Assembly (NCBI RefSeq): GCF_001039355.2
Contig: NW_019776081.1
Coordinates: 58,842 to 78,937, forward strand
Direction of reading: 5' to 3'
Length of the DNA stretch: 20,096 bases
Source of the DNA: Lingula anatina
Taxonomy: Eukaryota > Brachiopoda > Lingulata > Lingulida > Lingulidae
Each line of letters opens with the position of its first letter. The first letter of the stretch is position 1. Of this stretch, positions 9,821 to 19,502 are shown in pieces. The notes beneath the pieces were generated by a model. The model did not search any database, was not told where the DNA came from, and worked only from the letters and a program-made list of their open reading frames with translations. The translations under genes and the position numbers were made by a program.

Positions 9821-9954
9821 ACGACTACTAGTCGTATTTTGCCTTCTGATCTGATAACGACGACGACTAATCGTGTTTTCATTTCGACTGATCTGATAAC
9901 GATGACGACTAATCGTGTTTTGCATTTTTGTATAAACCGCCGCCCATACTTTTT

Positions 9955-12322
9955 GAACCTTCCAAATATGACGCAATGGAAATAATATTTTTTAGGTCTT
10001 TAGCTTTAGGAGACGAAAAGGGATTACCTATAAGGAAATGTTGAATATGTAAATGACAAAGTACCCTGTAGATTAGACAATAAGTAAACGCGTGGTTAAT
10101 TCAGAGAAATAGAGGATAAATCCCCTTGTATTTGTATGTGTGAGATACGGGAATGTAACAATTCTTTCCATTCAAACCCATGGTTACGGCTACCGCTATA
10201 TGCGTTTTAAGCAATGACACATTGTAATTCTATTCCTTGCAAATCTCGGAATATCTCGCAGCACTTTATGTACATGCAGAAGTTCCAAACCACTGATCAA
10301 CACTGGAAATGACGGTTTCGCGTGTTAAAACTTATAAAATGCGGTTAAAGAGGCACAAGTCTACATCATTGAGTATGCATCCTTAGTTTGACTAGCCTTC
10401 TAGGCCATCTTCACTCGGATCCATAGTTCGTTGCAGACCAGCTTGTCAACGAGGGCATGCTTTGCACTATATTTTATCCTAATGAGGCTTCATCGTTAAC
10501 TAGGTCTTTTTTTCCTCTCCGAGTCACGTCAGTCATGCGCATATTTTGGGTAACATTTGCATAACTGGTTTACAACCATACAGCTAGATTACGCAGGCGA
10601 GTTTATTGATTTGGAGGGTACCACTTGCTATATCGACCAAGGGGCTTTACTGATAAAATCAGTAAAATTTCGACTGTACCTTAAATGAAGATATGTTGTA
10701 CAATTAACACAATCATATCTTGTGTAACTCTCAAGAGAACATGTGGCCACCACAAGCACAATGTCAAGAAATCATCAGAATGCCTAAGCTACAAGAATAA
10801 CACAAGGACATTTCATTTAACCAAATATCAAATATGTCCGTCTTCAGAAAAAGAAAACAAAAAAGATTCAATTAATTTACCTTCCCTCCTAATTGATAAA
10901 TGGTTAAGTGAAATCGTTTATGTACTTCGATTTACACTAAACGAGAAAGTAATTTCTTAATCGTAATAATTGATTGTTACTTAACAAGGAAGTCATTTTT
11001 GATCGCAACGTGTAACTGTTACAAGTCAACAACAGCTCACAGACTTGTAAAATACAAAGACGTTACAAAGAGAGTTTGAAGTGCAGTCTAGATTTGCCCT
11101 GAAGAGACTCTCAAGCTTTATGATTCTCCCACCAATGAGCAATGTAGAACAATCTCTTGTAGAACAAATAAAATGTTCGAAATTAAAAAGATTTTTAATG
11201 TGCACATTTATCACTGAGACAAGGTCAATTGTCACTCTTTTAAGAGCTTTGTGACATTTACTTATATCGTTTTATATCAAAAACATCATTGGAGCAATGT
11301 GCCCCATAAAACGTACTTTGGCGTCGATGGCAGTAAAATTCCAAATCTTCATCTAAGCAAATTCTTCAATACACTTTCCTTTCTTTCTTTCTTCTCTTTT
11401 TCCCCACAGTTTTTATTAGTATTATCATTAAAGATACATTTAGAACGAGCGTCGGTGGAGCTTGGATTCTCAGTAACGCATATAAATCACTTTTACTAGT
11501 TACTTATACGACTCAAATTTAGTTGACGTGCCAAGAGAAAACCGATTAAAAATGATAACAACTGTTCATTTTGGCCAAAAAATGAATTTTCCTGGGGTAA
11601 ATGACAATTTTTCCATGCTTACCAATGGTCAATGAATCCATTTCTACATTGAAAGTTAGTCCCTGTTTTTTTTTTAAGTTTTTTTTTTTTTTTTTGGGGG
11701 GGGGGGAGGTAATAATTTCTTAAGAGATTATGGGGGTCACGTGGTCCGATGACAGGCACAGGTTTAAGAATAGTTACTATAAAGGCCATTTTTTGTGAAA
11801 AAAAAATAGAATATATTATATTTATATGAGTTGTTTACAATGTATTTATTGTGAAATGTGGATCTCATACGAAGAGTTGTTATCTTTTTATTCACTCGAT
11901 TAGCCAAATAACTGCCGTTTTTTTTCTTTTCTGACTTATCTGCCATTCTTACATATAGAACAGTTCATATATTATTTTTCGGGTAATATGCAACGGTGTA
12001 GATTGGTGTTTTTCTAAGTTATGCAATTTGAAAAAAATAGTTCCCTTTGACAGTCTTTTGTGACAAAAATTTGTCTTCAAATGCATCTCAAATATTGTAG
12101 CTATTTAATGAACGTGTGGTCGAAAGCAATGCCATCTAGCTTTCTGCAATAATTGCATCTTTATGTGATTTTGAATTTCGATGTTTCATAGCAAAATTGT
12201 ATGTATTTAACAAATTGTTTATATCATTATCATTTAATGACTTCCAATTGCAAAATATAATTCAATGACGTTATAAAGAAAAAAACTAAAGAAACAGCCC
12301 TTTACGTGCATTCTTTTTTATT
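9955..12322. other. Long AT-rich spacer, no gene recognised
   Basis: No frame longer than about 90 codons. The longest (10685-10960, plus; 11251-11499, plus) have no recognisable domain and AT-driven composition. The only structured part is the homopolymer block at 11666-11706. Confidence 0.6.
11666..11706. repeat. T-run/G11 junction, inverted form of poly(C)-poly(A)
   Basis: A T10 run, AAG, and a T17 run are followed directly by 11 G. Read on the minus strand this is C11-A17, the same arrangement as at 778-817 and 1024-1055. Confidence 0.9.
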
Positions 12323-12579
12323 ACCTCCGCCAAGGAGGTTATGTTTTCACCCCTGTTTGTTTGTTTGTTTGTTTGTCTGTCTGTTATCAACATAACTCAG
12401 AAAGTTATGGACCGATTTTGATGAAATTTTCAGGAACTGTCAGAAGTGGGCCACGGAACAGATGATTAGTTTGTGGTGGTGATTCGGATCAATAATCAAT
12501 CAATAATCAATAATCAAAAATATCGAAAATCTAGGGATGAAACGGCATTGGATGAAAACTTTGCTGCCTTGGCGGAGGT
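12323..12579. mobile_element. Short MITE-like element with 13-bp terminal inverted repeats
   Basis: ACCTCCGCCAAGG (12323-12335) and CCTTGGCGGAGGT (12567-12579) are perfect inverted repeats bounding a 257-bp segment. Inside are a GTTT tandem run (about 12355-12375), CATAACTCAGAAAGTTATGG, a TGATGAAATTTTCAGG block and an AATCAATAATCAA array. I recall very similar CCTCCGCCAAGGAGG-containing repeats from other marine invertebrates; that is memory, not a search. The right edge may extend to about 12607. No frame encodes a transposase. Confidence 0.7.
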
Positions 12580-12607
12580 CTGCGCTCTCTGAGTGCTTTT
12601 CTAGTTA

Positions 12608-13144
12608 GCATTTGAATTACAAGACAGAATAAGGATGACGTGCTGTATAAATCTCAAATTTAATTTCACAAGTGGAAAATCGCCACTGATAGCTACAAGC
12701 GATTTTATCTTGTAGGTATCCCCTTGAACCTAGATTAATGCTAACAGACTGCTGTGCTAAAAGGTTTTGGATATTCGTGAATAATAGATGACAGGCAAAA
12801 GTTTTACCATCATCGGTATCATCCCGCACCCTTTGAATACTTGATTTTTAAAATTAAAGCATCTAGTTTTAAATGTTGTAGACGGTCACAAGTTTGCTGT
12901 ATTATTCATGCTGCAGTGGAATATCTTGTTAAGACATTAGTTCACTGAAAATACATATGAAAGTTTAAACATATCCGTGTCGTCTCGTTCCATTCGTTCT
13001 AAGCAGTCGGAAGGCCGTTTGATACAATCAGTGCAAAAAGAACTATTTCCACCTAAAATTCTGCTAGCAAATTTATATTGGAAACTACTGTGCAAGTTCT
13101 AACCTCTTAATAAACTCAAATTTATTCAAAGCTTTACATTTTCC
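12608..13144. other. Spacer, no gene seen
   Basis: AT-rich sequence without an extended open frame or recognisable repeat. The 70-codon minus frame at 12617-12829 has no domain signature. Confidence 0.55.
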
Positions 13145-13399
13145 CAGAGACGGATCCAGGATTATTTGAAGGGGGTGGGGGGGTCCGCGGATGCGAAGCC
13201 GACCTCCCTTCCCTCGATGGCAAGGGGTTCGGGGCCCTAACGGTGCAAATTGGTATTTGGTATTTGGTACGGTTTAGCACTATAAAACAGCTAGTCAAAA
13301 TTCTAATTCCAAGAGGGGAATATTAGTGTGATTTTTTTTAGAAACCGAAGGGGGGTGGATGGGTCAGGACCACCCTGACACCCTTTAAATCCGCCACTG
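13145..13399. mobile_element. Short DNA-transposon-like element with CAG-type ends
   Basis: The left end CAGAGACGGATCCAGG and the complement of the right end, CAGTGGCGGATTTAAAGG, agree at 9 of the first 11 bases. They bound a 255-bp segment rich in G runs, including GGGGGTGGGGGGG. Ends of the CAGTGGCGGAT type recur in non-autonomous DNA transposons of many animals (general knowledge). I could not find a target-site duplication, so the limits are tentative. The right end lies directly against the 3' fragment of the LINE. Confidence 0.55.
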
Positions 13400-13860
13400 T
13401 AAAAGTAACAAACGTCCTTGATATAAATATGAAAATAAGGATAAACATGAGGTCCATTTTCCAGTGGTCTTGTTATAATTTTTTCTAATGTTGTTACAAT
13501 GATATAAGTAAGCTGCCAGCCTTTTTATGAAGTCATTGTTTCGCGAAGAAATAGCATCTGTTATGGTCATTGTTTGTATGTCTGGTATGTACTGTTTTCT
13601 TAAGTCTGTATATAAAGTACACTCTTGTAGGACATGAATCTCGTTTTAGACATAACTATATATATCTTTTTTGAAAAACAAGCGATGCATAATCGATTTT
13701 CTGCCTCTGTGCTGTTATAGCGTCCCTTTTCTACTTGTAAATCATTATTCAATATTGTAAATTCATCCAGACATATTTTGTGCTCTGCCACAACAATGGA
13801 AATATATTCCTCACAGACAAGATCCTGTTTAAAGGTACGTATCTGGAGTACTATATTCAT
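13400..13860 (-). pseudogene. Non-LTR retrotransposon (LINE), C-terminal fragment
   Basis: On the minus strand, 13860-13604 reads FKQDLVCEEYI, CLDEFTILNNDLQVEKGRYN and ENRLCIACF. A second frame continues with LRKQYIPDIQT and NNDFIKRLAAYLYHCNNIR. In family terms this is the region after the reverse transcriptase of jockey/CR1-like LINEs, where a Cys-containing segment follows a GRYN-type motif and the chain ends with an FI..LA.YLYH-type helix. A frameshift near 13615 separates the frames, and the expected His/Cys pattern after LCIAC is degenerate. The copy is dead. The 3' end is cut by, or lies against, the element at 13145-13399. Clade not assigned. Confidence 0.7.
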
Positions 13861-13981
13861 GATTCATGAATTTTGCTTACTATTGTCAATCTTTGCTTGA
13901 ATAATTCCAAGAAACCTGCACCATTTTAACAACCTTGATTTCCCAACCGGGTAACGAAAATACCCAATGGGACCCTCTTAA

Positions 13982-14245
13982 TTAAAAAGTTTGAAAAAGC
14001 ATGATGATAGTGATTCTTATATAAAGGCGTTTGAGACAACAAGCAAGAAGCCAGCAGTCCTAAAGCGGTACTTTTCTGAAAAACTCGACTCTTTTACCCC
14101 AAGATTTGAACTAACTTCAGAAAGAGCTAGGTCAAATTCTGATTCATCTTGGACCTTTTCCAGCAAAAAGGCGTTGCTTTCTACCCTGGAATCCCCCGAC
14201 CACGATGTTAAAAATTATACATTCACATTTATTTCTCAGCCCTAA
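13982..14245 (+). CDS. Unidentified open frame, Ser/Lys-rich, possible exon
   Basis: The frame is open from 13982 to a TAA at 14243-14245, about 87 codons, with no good ATG near its start. An AG at 13988-13989 could be a splice acceptor but has no pyrimidine tract. The product is hydrophilic and Ser-rich: KAFETTSKKPAVLKRYF, RFELTSERARSNSDSS, ending FTFISQP. There is no signal peptide, membrane segment or recognised domain. Codon use is mixed rather than purely AT-biased, which hints at real coding. It lies between the two LINE fragments on the opposite strand, so it may be part of another mobile element or the last exon of an unseen gene. I do not recognise it. Confidence 0.25.
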   Translation, partial: LKSLKKHDDSDSYIKAFETTSKKPAVLKRYFSEKLDSFTPRFELTSERARSNSDSSWTFSSKKALLSTLESPDHDVKNYTFTFISQP

Positions 14246-14314
14246 GTCTCTGAAATTGTTATCTTCCTCCAGATTGCACTGAATTTATCTTTGGGCGTCG
14301 TTGCTGTGGATGTA

Positions 14315-14342
<28 letters not shown>
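14315..14342. repeat. (GT)n microsatellite
   Basis: Fourteen uninterrupted GT units in the gap between the two LINE fragments. The rest of 14246-14520 shows no coding sequence. Confidence 0.95.
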
Positions 14343-14346
<4 letters not shown>

Positions 14347-14569
14347 ATGGTAATAATATAGATATGATTATACACTGCCGCCCGAGCAAAATTTATACCA
14401 GAACACCTCAAGCGTCAGTGACTGCTGTGTATAATTAAATGTGAGCTTCGTGCTTAGTACTACCACGCGACTTTTATTTACAATTAATGAAGGACTACAT
14501 CAATTACTGTAGACCAATGCATCAACATTTCTGATCCCGTGATCCGAATGCTAGCAAGTTTATCTCAAA

Positions 14570-15300
14570 CAGCAATATTTCAGAAAATTCAATAAAGTAG
14601 GGCTCATTTAAGATACAATCATAACCATGACTTTTACTACGCTTGAGAATTTTAATGGATTCTTTAATATCCTCTGTTAATTCTGTATTCAATTCATCAA
14701 AAATTGAGCCATTTCCATTGTCTAAATTAACACTAGGTGTAGCACCCATTTTCATCGCTGTGCATGTTCTTAAAATACTGGAAGAATTCATTGATTGATA
14801 AGTTTGGTGTGGAGGTTTTCCGTTTCAAAAATCACGAGGGTTATTTTTCTTCAAGTATTCTAAGTTATCACTTTGTATAATGAGGAAATCCCGTAAAACC
14901 ACGTTCATATTTCTTATATTCATTTTACAGACATGTAATACAGTGTGGTTGTCGGTTGATTTACAAGCATATAAGTTATATAGAGCCCTTTTATATTTAT
15001 TAAACAATCATTTACAGAGGTCGTTGAACCACAGTTTATGAGAACTTTCTTTTGGTATACTCTTGGCTGTAATTTTCTTTGCATTTACTGTTTGCCTATA
15101 TTTTTTGGCTGAATTAAAATCTTTCATTACATTATTTAGTACACTAACAAAAGAGGTAACGCAGTCCTCCAGACCTGCTTGTTCAGCAAGATTATTATTT
15201 CTAATGCAACCATCCAGTAACTTAATGTTATCTAAAAGTTATCTAAATCTAATAGGACATTACGTTTTAGACTTAGTGGATAACGCAAACCAAAGATTCC
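14570..15300 (-). pseudogene. Non-LTR retrotransposon (LINE), linker and reverse-transcriptase start
   Basis: Minus-strand frames read in order: NIKLLDGCIRNNNLAEQAG; KDFNSAKKYRQTV; KLWFNDLCK; a stop; LFNKYKRALYNLYACKSTDN; YLKKNNPRDF; then LNTELTEDIKESIKILKRSK followed by SHGYDCILNE. The last block is the family's conserved entry into the reverse transcriptase (a K-S-x-G-x-D type motif before LNE). The W-F-N-D and KYKRALYN blocks are typical of the linker between endonuclease and polymerase. In-frame stops and frame changes (for example near 15013 and 14820) show decay. Sequence resembling the family stops near 14570, so the catalytic core is absent. Same strand as 13400-13860 and probably the same original insertion. 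Confidence 0.72.
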
Positions 15301-15369
15301 ACGGTTCGTGTCAGATTTACGTAACGTCGCGCAAAGAAAATCCAAGTCCACATAATGACCAGTTTAATG

Positions 15370-15510
15370 GTTTATTGGTTGACGCTCTCTAACTACATCA
15401 TCTACGTGAAGTCTCCAACTTCTAAGCCGTCTCCCATGGCTCTGTCGAGCGGTCACCTTCGAGTCTTCTTCAGTCTGAACTCCCGATATTAATTCTGAAC
15501 TTCTTTTATA
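15370..15510 (-). promoter_or_regulatory. LTR-like promoter and polyadenylation signals
   Basis: On the minus strand a TATAAAAG box (15510-15503) is followed about 130 nt later by AATAAA (15376-15371), inside GC-richer sequence containing GAAGACTCGAAGGTGACC. TATA plus AATAAA at this distance is the usual core of a retrotransposon LTR. I could not find TG...CA borders, a primer-binding site or target duplications, so a solo LTR is only a possibility. No gene is seen from here to 16054. Confidence 0.3.
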
Positions 15511-16050
15511 CAATATTTCTTATCAATGGTGGATTCTGTGCCGCATTATTTGGCAGTACAGACTAATTCTAATTATTCAAATTGCACACGTCCACTTAAG
15601 TTACATAATTACAGGTAAGGCCATAAAACGAGTCGATTGCACAAGCAAGCTACTCTAATCAAATTCATTAAAACGTCTGGGAATTATATTTGTGAACTCT
15701 ACAATACTTCCGTCGCAGTCTGAAGCGCGAAGTTCAAACTATATCAAAACCGTAAATAGGAGTCCTTACGTAGGAAACATCGCGCTAGAGAACGGGTTTA
15801 ATTAAGGCCTTCTTGTTAGCGGTATTGTCAGTAACTAAGAGAATCATAAACAAGTCTGGGTGACTCTATCTGAATGGAATCTGAACGACAAATACAGCTT
15901 TATGCAAATGAAATTAAACATAAATACACACTCATGATTATGACTTACGCGTTACAATTAATTTTTAAAATAATATCGGTAGGCCTACCTTGTCAGTGCA
16001 TGGCAGGACTATGTGAAAACGGCATACTGTACATCCTTCCCTACACATAC

Positions 16051-16054
<4 letters not shown>

Positions 16055-16088
<34 letters not shown>
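16055..16088. repeat. (CA)n microsatellite
   Basis: Seventeen CA units ending about 22 bp before copy 2 of the dispersed repeat. Copy 1 also has a CA tract upstream (837-858), but about 310 bp away. Confidence 0.95.
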
Positions 16089-16090
<2 letters not shown>

Positions 16091-16110
16091 AAAATATTTT
16101 TTGTATAAAA

Positions 16111-17352
16111 TACCATAGACTTCGGTCGAATAATGTAACTGTGTGCATGAATCCAAATATATGCTATAGCACTATCATAAAAGAAAAGAAATAACAGTCA
16201 CATTAGAATTCATCCCCCCCCCCTCCACCAATACACCCCCTTTCTATTGATGCCGTACAAACTCAGCGTGTGTAGGAGTGTGAAAACTATGTGAAAGTAG
16301 GTCAAAAGTTCACGGATAGGATATGCCATGTAAGGGTTCTTAGGGGAGTTAGGTTAAATCTTTTTGCGTTTTTTTTTTTCTGCCAATTTTGAGAAGAAAT
16401 ATCAGTTTCTTTCATTCCACTTAGTCAATATAAATGCAGATAAGCCAATTTTCTTTCTTTTATAATTCGTCAGATGTAACAAAATACATTTTCCTAGAAA
16501 ACCTTTACCCCCTCTTGTGAATGCAGTGTGTCGTCTGCAGAGCATCAGCGTCTGCCACCACGCTAGATGATTCTCGCTTCCCGGGAGCTGAACAGTTAAT
16601 GTGGTCTGAAAAATTTTAGGGAGAGTCAAATGAAAAAGAGAGGGACCGTGGCATTTACAAAGTTTTACATGGTGTAGCTGGAGTTGTGGGCTAGTTTTAC
16701 TCTTTTCTTTTAAAATTCGCAATAAACTCTACCTTTCAGTAACTCTATGATACCAAAATATTTTTCTGGCATCTTGATACATTTTTCCCTTCTGTCTCCC
16801 CCTAAAACGGTCCACACTAAAATATCAATAATCGTATGGCAATTTTATACAGGCAATTGACCTACTTTTATACCCATGCAGCTATCGACGAGTTTTATGG
16901 CTGTGGAGTGAAAACGTGATACACGTCTGTGATATAAAAGTTATTTCTAATTATACAACTTACAAACTGTGCGTGTGGATCAAAAACGTTCTGATTTGTG
17001 AGCAAAAGGGTAAAATTACTTTTTGAAAACAATGAAAAAATTGGAAATAGGTCAAAATCAGAAAAAAATGCATTTTTTCTCTTATATGCAAATTAGCTCC
17101 CCTGAAGTAATATATGACTGGCCGGAAGTGATGTTCACATCTGAGATTTGTAACGATGATGATCTTGATGACTTTGATGATCTTAATGGTGATTAAAAAA
17201 ACTTACCAAAGTTTTCAGTTGTCGTCTGGCGAAAAAGAAATTTTCAGCAATAACACAATCATTTCACGAGCGAAGAATAACTATTAGTGCATCCGCCTCA
17301 GAGATGCGCTGCAGACGTCACGGCTATTGGGTGAAAATCGCACGCGATATTG
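16111..17352 (+). repeat. Dispersed ~1.25-kb repeat, copy 2
   Basis: Direct-orientation relative of 1169-2424, about 15 kb away. It has many substitutions and small indels, for example a shortened C run near 16214 and loss of several bases near 16240. The 106-codon minus frame at 16402-16722 is not kept in copy 1, so neither strand appears to code for a conserved protein. The octamer ATGCAAAT (17086-17093) and the GATGATCTTGATG block (about 17154-17193) are preserved. Similarity ends at CACACGCGATATT in both copies. Confidence 0.85.
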
Positions 17353-18652
17353 GTTATAATTATGATATATAGGTTAAAAAAAACTACGTGTCTAATGTTT
17401 CCAAGTGAGTGAAAATGGATATCGGCAAACCATTACATTTTGAATGCATTTCTATTTATTTGTGTTCGACAAGGGTAAATTTAATTAGGATTTTTTTCTC
17501 TCTCTCTCTCGCTTTTTTCTTCTTTTTTTAAGCGAATATTAAGGAGAAAGCCGGGTGAAAAAAATCCATAACAATCAAAATATTCAGAAGTAAGAAAATT
17601 TCAGAGATAAAAGTTTTGTTGGCCACTATAGTTCCTCTTCGTAGAGGTTCACAGGAATATTTTAAGACAACTTGTAATCGTACATGTATATACTGATAAT
17701 CATCAAATAACGCGCTTCTGAATTATGTTCGTGATGCGCAAATAAATTTCACTCGAACTGAATACCACCTTGACTTGTGCCACATATTTCTAAATTTAAA
17801 ATAAAACAAGAAAAGTTGAAAAATGGAATAAACTTTGAGTTTTTTTTCTATAAACATCGCAAAAAGTATAGATCTATATGTAATACCTGTGAAATGTCAG
17901 AATTGTATTTTCCTGTAAAGTAAAACAAAAGGTATCCAGACAGTACAGATAGTTGAAGGAGCTTCATGCCAGATCTTTTACATGTTCTTTACCAGTACTT
18001 ACTCCATTGAAAATGGATTTTGTAAATTATACATGCCATTTCAAAAATATGTTTATATGAGTTACCACAGAGAAAGGAAAATGCCATACATAATTGTTAC
18101 TAAAGTCAGATGAAGATACAACTTTTGATTTCCAGTTAATGTGAACAATGATCTTGGTCACTGATGTAAACATTAAAATGACTATTTTTTCTAATAAAAT
18201 GCAATAAAGTACTGTAAAAGACTAAAAATGGTATTGTTGTAATAAAAAAATGCAGATACCTTACAGAGGGCAACAGATGGGAATAGATTTTGATTATACT
18301 GTAAGAAATAAAAAATCTGATGAAGAAATGTTAAGATACATGTAGGACTTTTTAAATAAATGTTTTGAGGTTGACATAACATAATAAGGGAAAAGCATAG
18401 AATATATTTTAGTCTGTTTATTAAATTGTTTCCCCAACTGGGTTTATCTAGGATTTCAATAGCTTGACTCCTTCTTTAAAACGAAAGATTGGTTTTTATC
18501 AAATTCAAAATATCTTAAACCTAAACAAGCATAATTTGCCATGATTATCCATGAAACTTTGTTTTCTTTTACAAACTTCTATTTCAATACTTGAACATGA
18601 GGGTCAGTAAAAGAAAAAGAAATAGAAAATTCAGAAAATACTCAAGGTAGAT
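17353..18652. other. AT-rich spacer, no gene seen
   Basis: Very AT-rich, with only short frames of low-complexity composition. A second AATAAA on the minus strand (18417-18422) could be an alternative 3' end of the membrane-protein gene to the right. Confidence 0.6.
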
Positions 18653-18658
18653 TTTATT
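18653..18658 (-). terminator. Candidate polyadenylation signal of the membrane-protein gene
   Basis: TTTATT on plus, AATAAA on minus, about 350 nt past the stop codon at 19009-19011. A later copy at 18417-18422 is an alternative. Confidence 0.35.
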
Positions 18659-19008
18659 ATCACAGATCAATGAAGCATATTATTTCAGCATAAAAAGTCT
18701 TAGTTATCTAAAAGTGAATGAGATCATTAATGGCAGTATTCATTAATAAAAAAAAAGATTTATGAGATTCCGGTCACGTGTTTTGCACTGTTGCAATGTA
18801 TTAAATAGTAAGGCAGTGTATTTGTCTATATAAAAACACTTCTGATCCATAAGAAATTTAAAAGGACAAAGTTCAATACAAAATATTTTCATGATTTTAA
18901 AAAATTTTTCCTTAAATCATAAACATGGCATAGTTCTGCAATGGGGATATGAGGCCTCCATGAGTCTGTTTGATAAAAGTTCTTGCACTATTTCTGGAAT
19001 TACATCAC

Positions 19009-19391
19009 TTAGTAAAAGGTTCCACTGGCACCAGAGCACTGAGTTTTTTCAAACTTAACAAGCTGTGTCTTCTCTTGCCTGTGAGCATCCTCTCCAGCCT
19101 CATTAGCTGAGAAAAGTAGGCAGAAACCATACACACAAACTGCCTTCAGTGTCTGGAACACAAACAAGTCCTCCACCAGTGCCATTCCTACCAGAGCAGC
19201 CCAGTTGTACACAGCGCTGTCACTCAGCTCTCCACCATACACAATGCTGAGATATACTGCCATAGCCATGGAGACGACCAGCAAAATGAATGCTGGATAG
19301 ATCAAAAAGTGGGGCAACTTTCCATCCTGCTTTCTGTTGACCATCATCTCCAGTGACTTCAGCTCAGTGTATGGCACCTCATCTGATAGTT
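19009..19391 (-). CDS. Last exon of a multi-pass membrane protein, possibly polycystin/REJ-like
   Basis: The exon opens after a splice acceptor (TTCCACACAAAATGTTCCAG on the minus strand) in mid-codon and runs 127 codons to TAA. It starts LSDEVPYTELKSLEMMVNRK. A hydrophobic helix follows (FLIYPAFILLVVSMAMAVYL), then a short polar loop with YGGELSD, then a second hydrophobic stretch from AALVGMALVEDLF into TLKAVCVYGFCLLFSA. The basic tail ends GASGTFY. The W...ED.FVFQ.LKAV pattern resembles the W...Q..KV helix of polycystin-1/REJ-type proteins. That is family-level recall and not secure, and those proteins usually continue into more helices, whereas this one stops. The upstream exons lie beyond 19391, and none is evident before the window ends. 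Coding is supported by a long clean frame, higher GC than the surroundings and a good splice site. Confidence 0.75.
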
Positions 19392-19502
19392 CTGGAACAT
19401 TTTGTGTGGAAATGAATTATTGCCAAAAGTATGTGGAAGTTTAACTACAAAATGATGCCGGCTAATATTACCCCTGTTTAACATCACAATCACTGTTTTA
19501 AT

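Larger units (their letters stand above)
9013..9954. mobile_element. Foldback transposable element, TU/FB-like
   Basis: A 930-bp element (9019-9948) consists almost entirely of two long inverted arms, 9019-9362 and about 9590-9948. The arms start with TATGGGCGGCGGTTTATAC and end with its complement. They remain nearly identical apart from repeat copy number and scattered substitutions. Six-base CTTTTT flanks both ends (9013-9018 and 9949-9954) and is the likely target duplication. Each arm has an outer zone of imperfect 30-odd-bp repeats, a middle zone of 18/21-bp tandem repeats, and a unique inner zone containing CAAAATGGCGGACG. About 227 bp of AT-rich DNA separates the arms. There is no transposase frame, so it is non-autonomous. 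The layout fits the foldback class described from sea urchins (TU) and Drosophila (FB). Open frames inside it are by-products of the repeats. Confidence 0.85.

Noticed and set aside
10685-10960. 91-codon plus-strand frame with several Cys and His
   Set aside because: The Cys/His spacing fits no zinc-binding pattern I know, composition is AT-driven, and no splice or promoter context supports it.
15063-15392. 109-codon plus-strand frame
   Set aside because: Antisense to the recognisable LINE linker region on the minus strand.
15965-16156. Cys/Val repeat frame on minus and Thr/His repeat frame on plus
   Set aside because: Both arise from the (CA)17 microsatellite.
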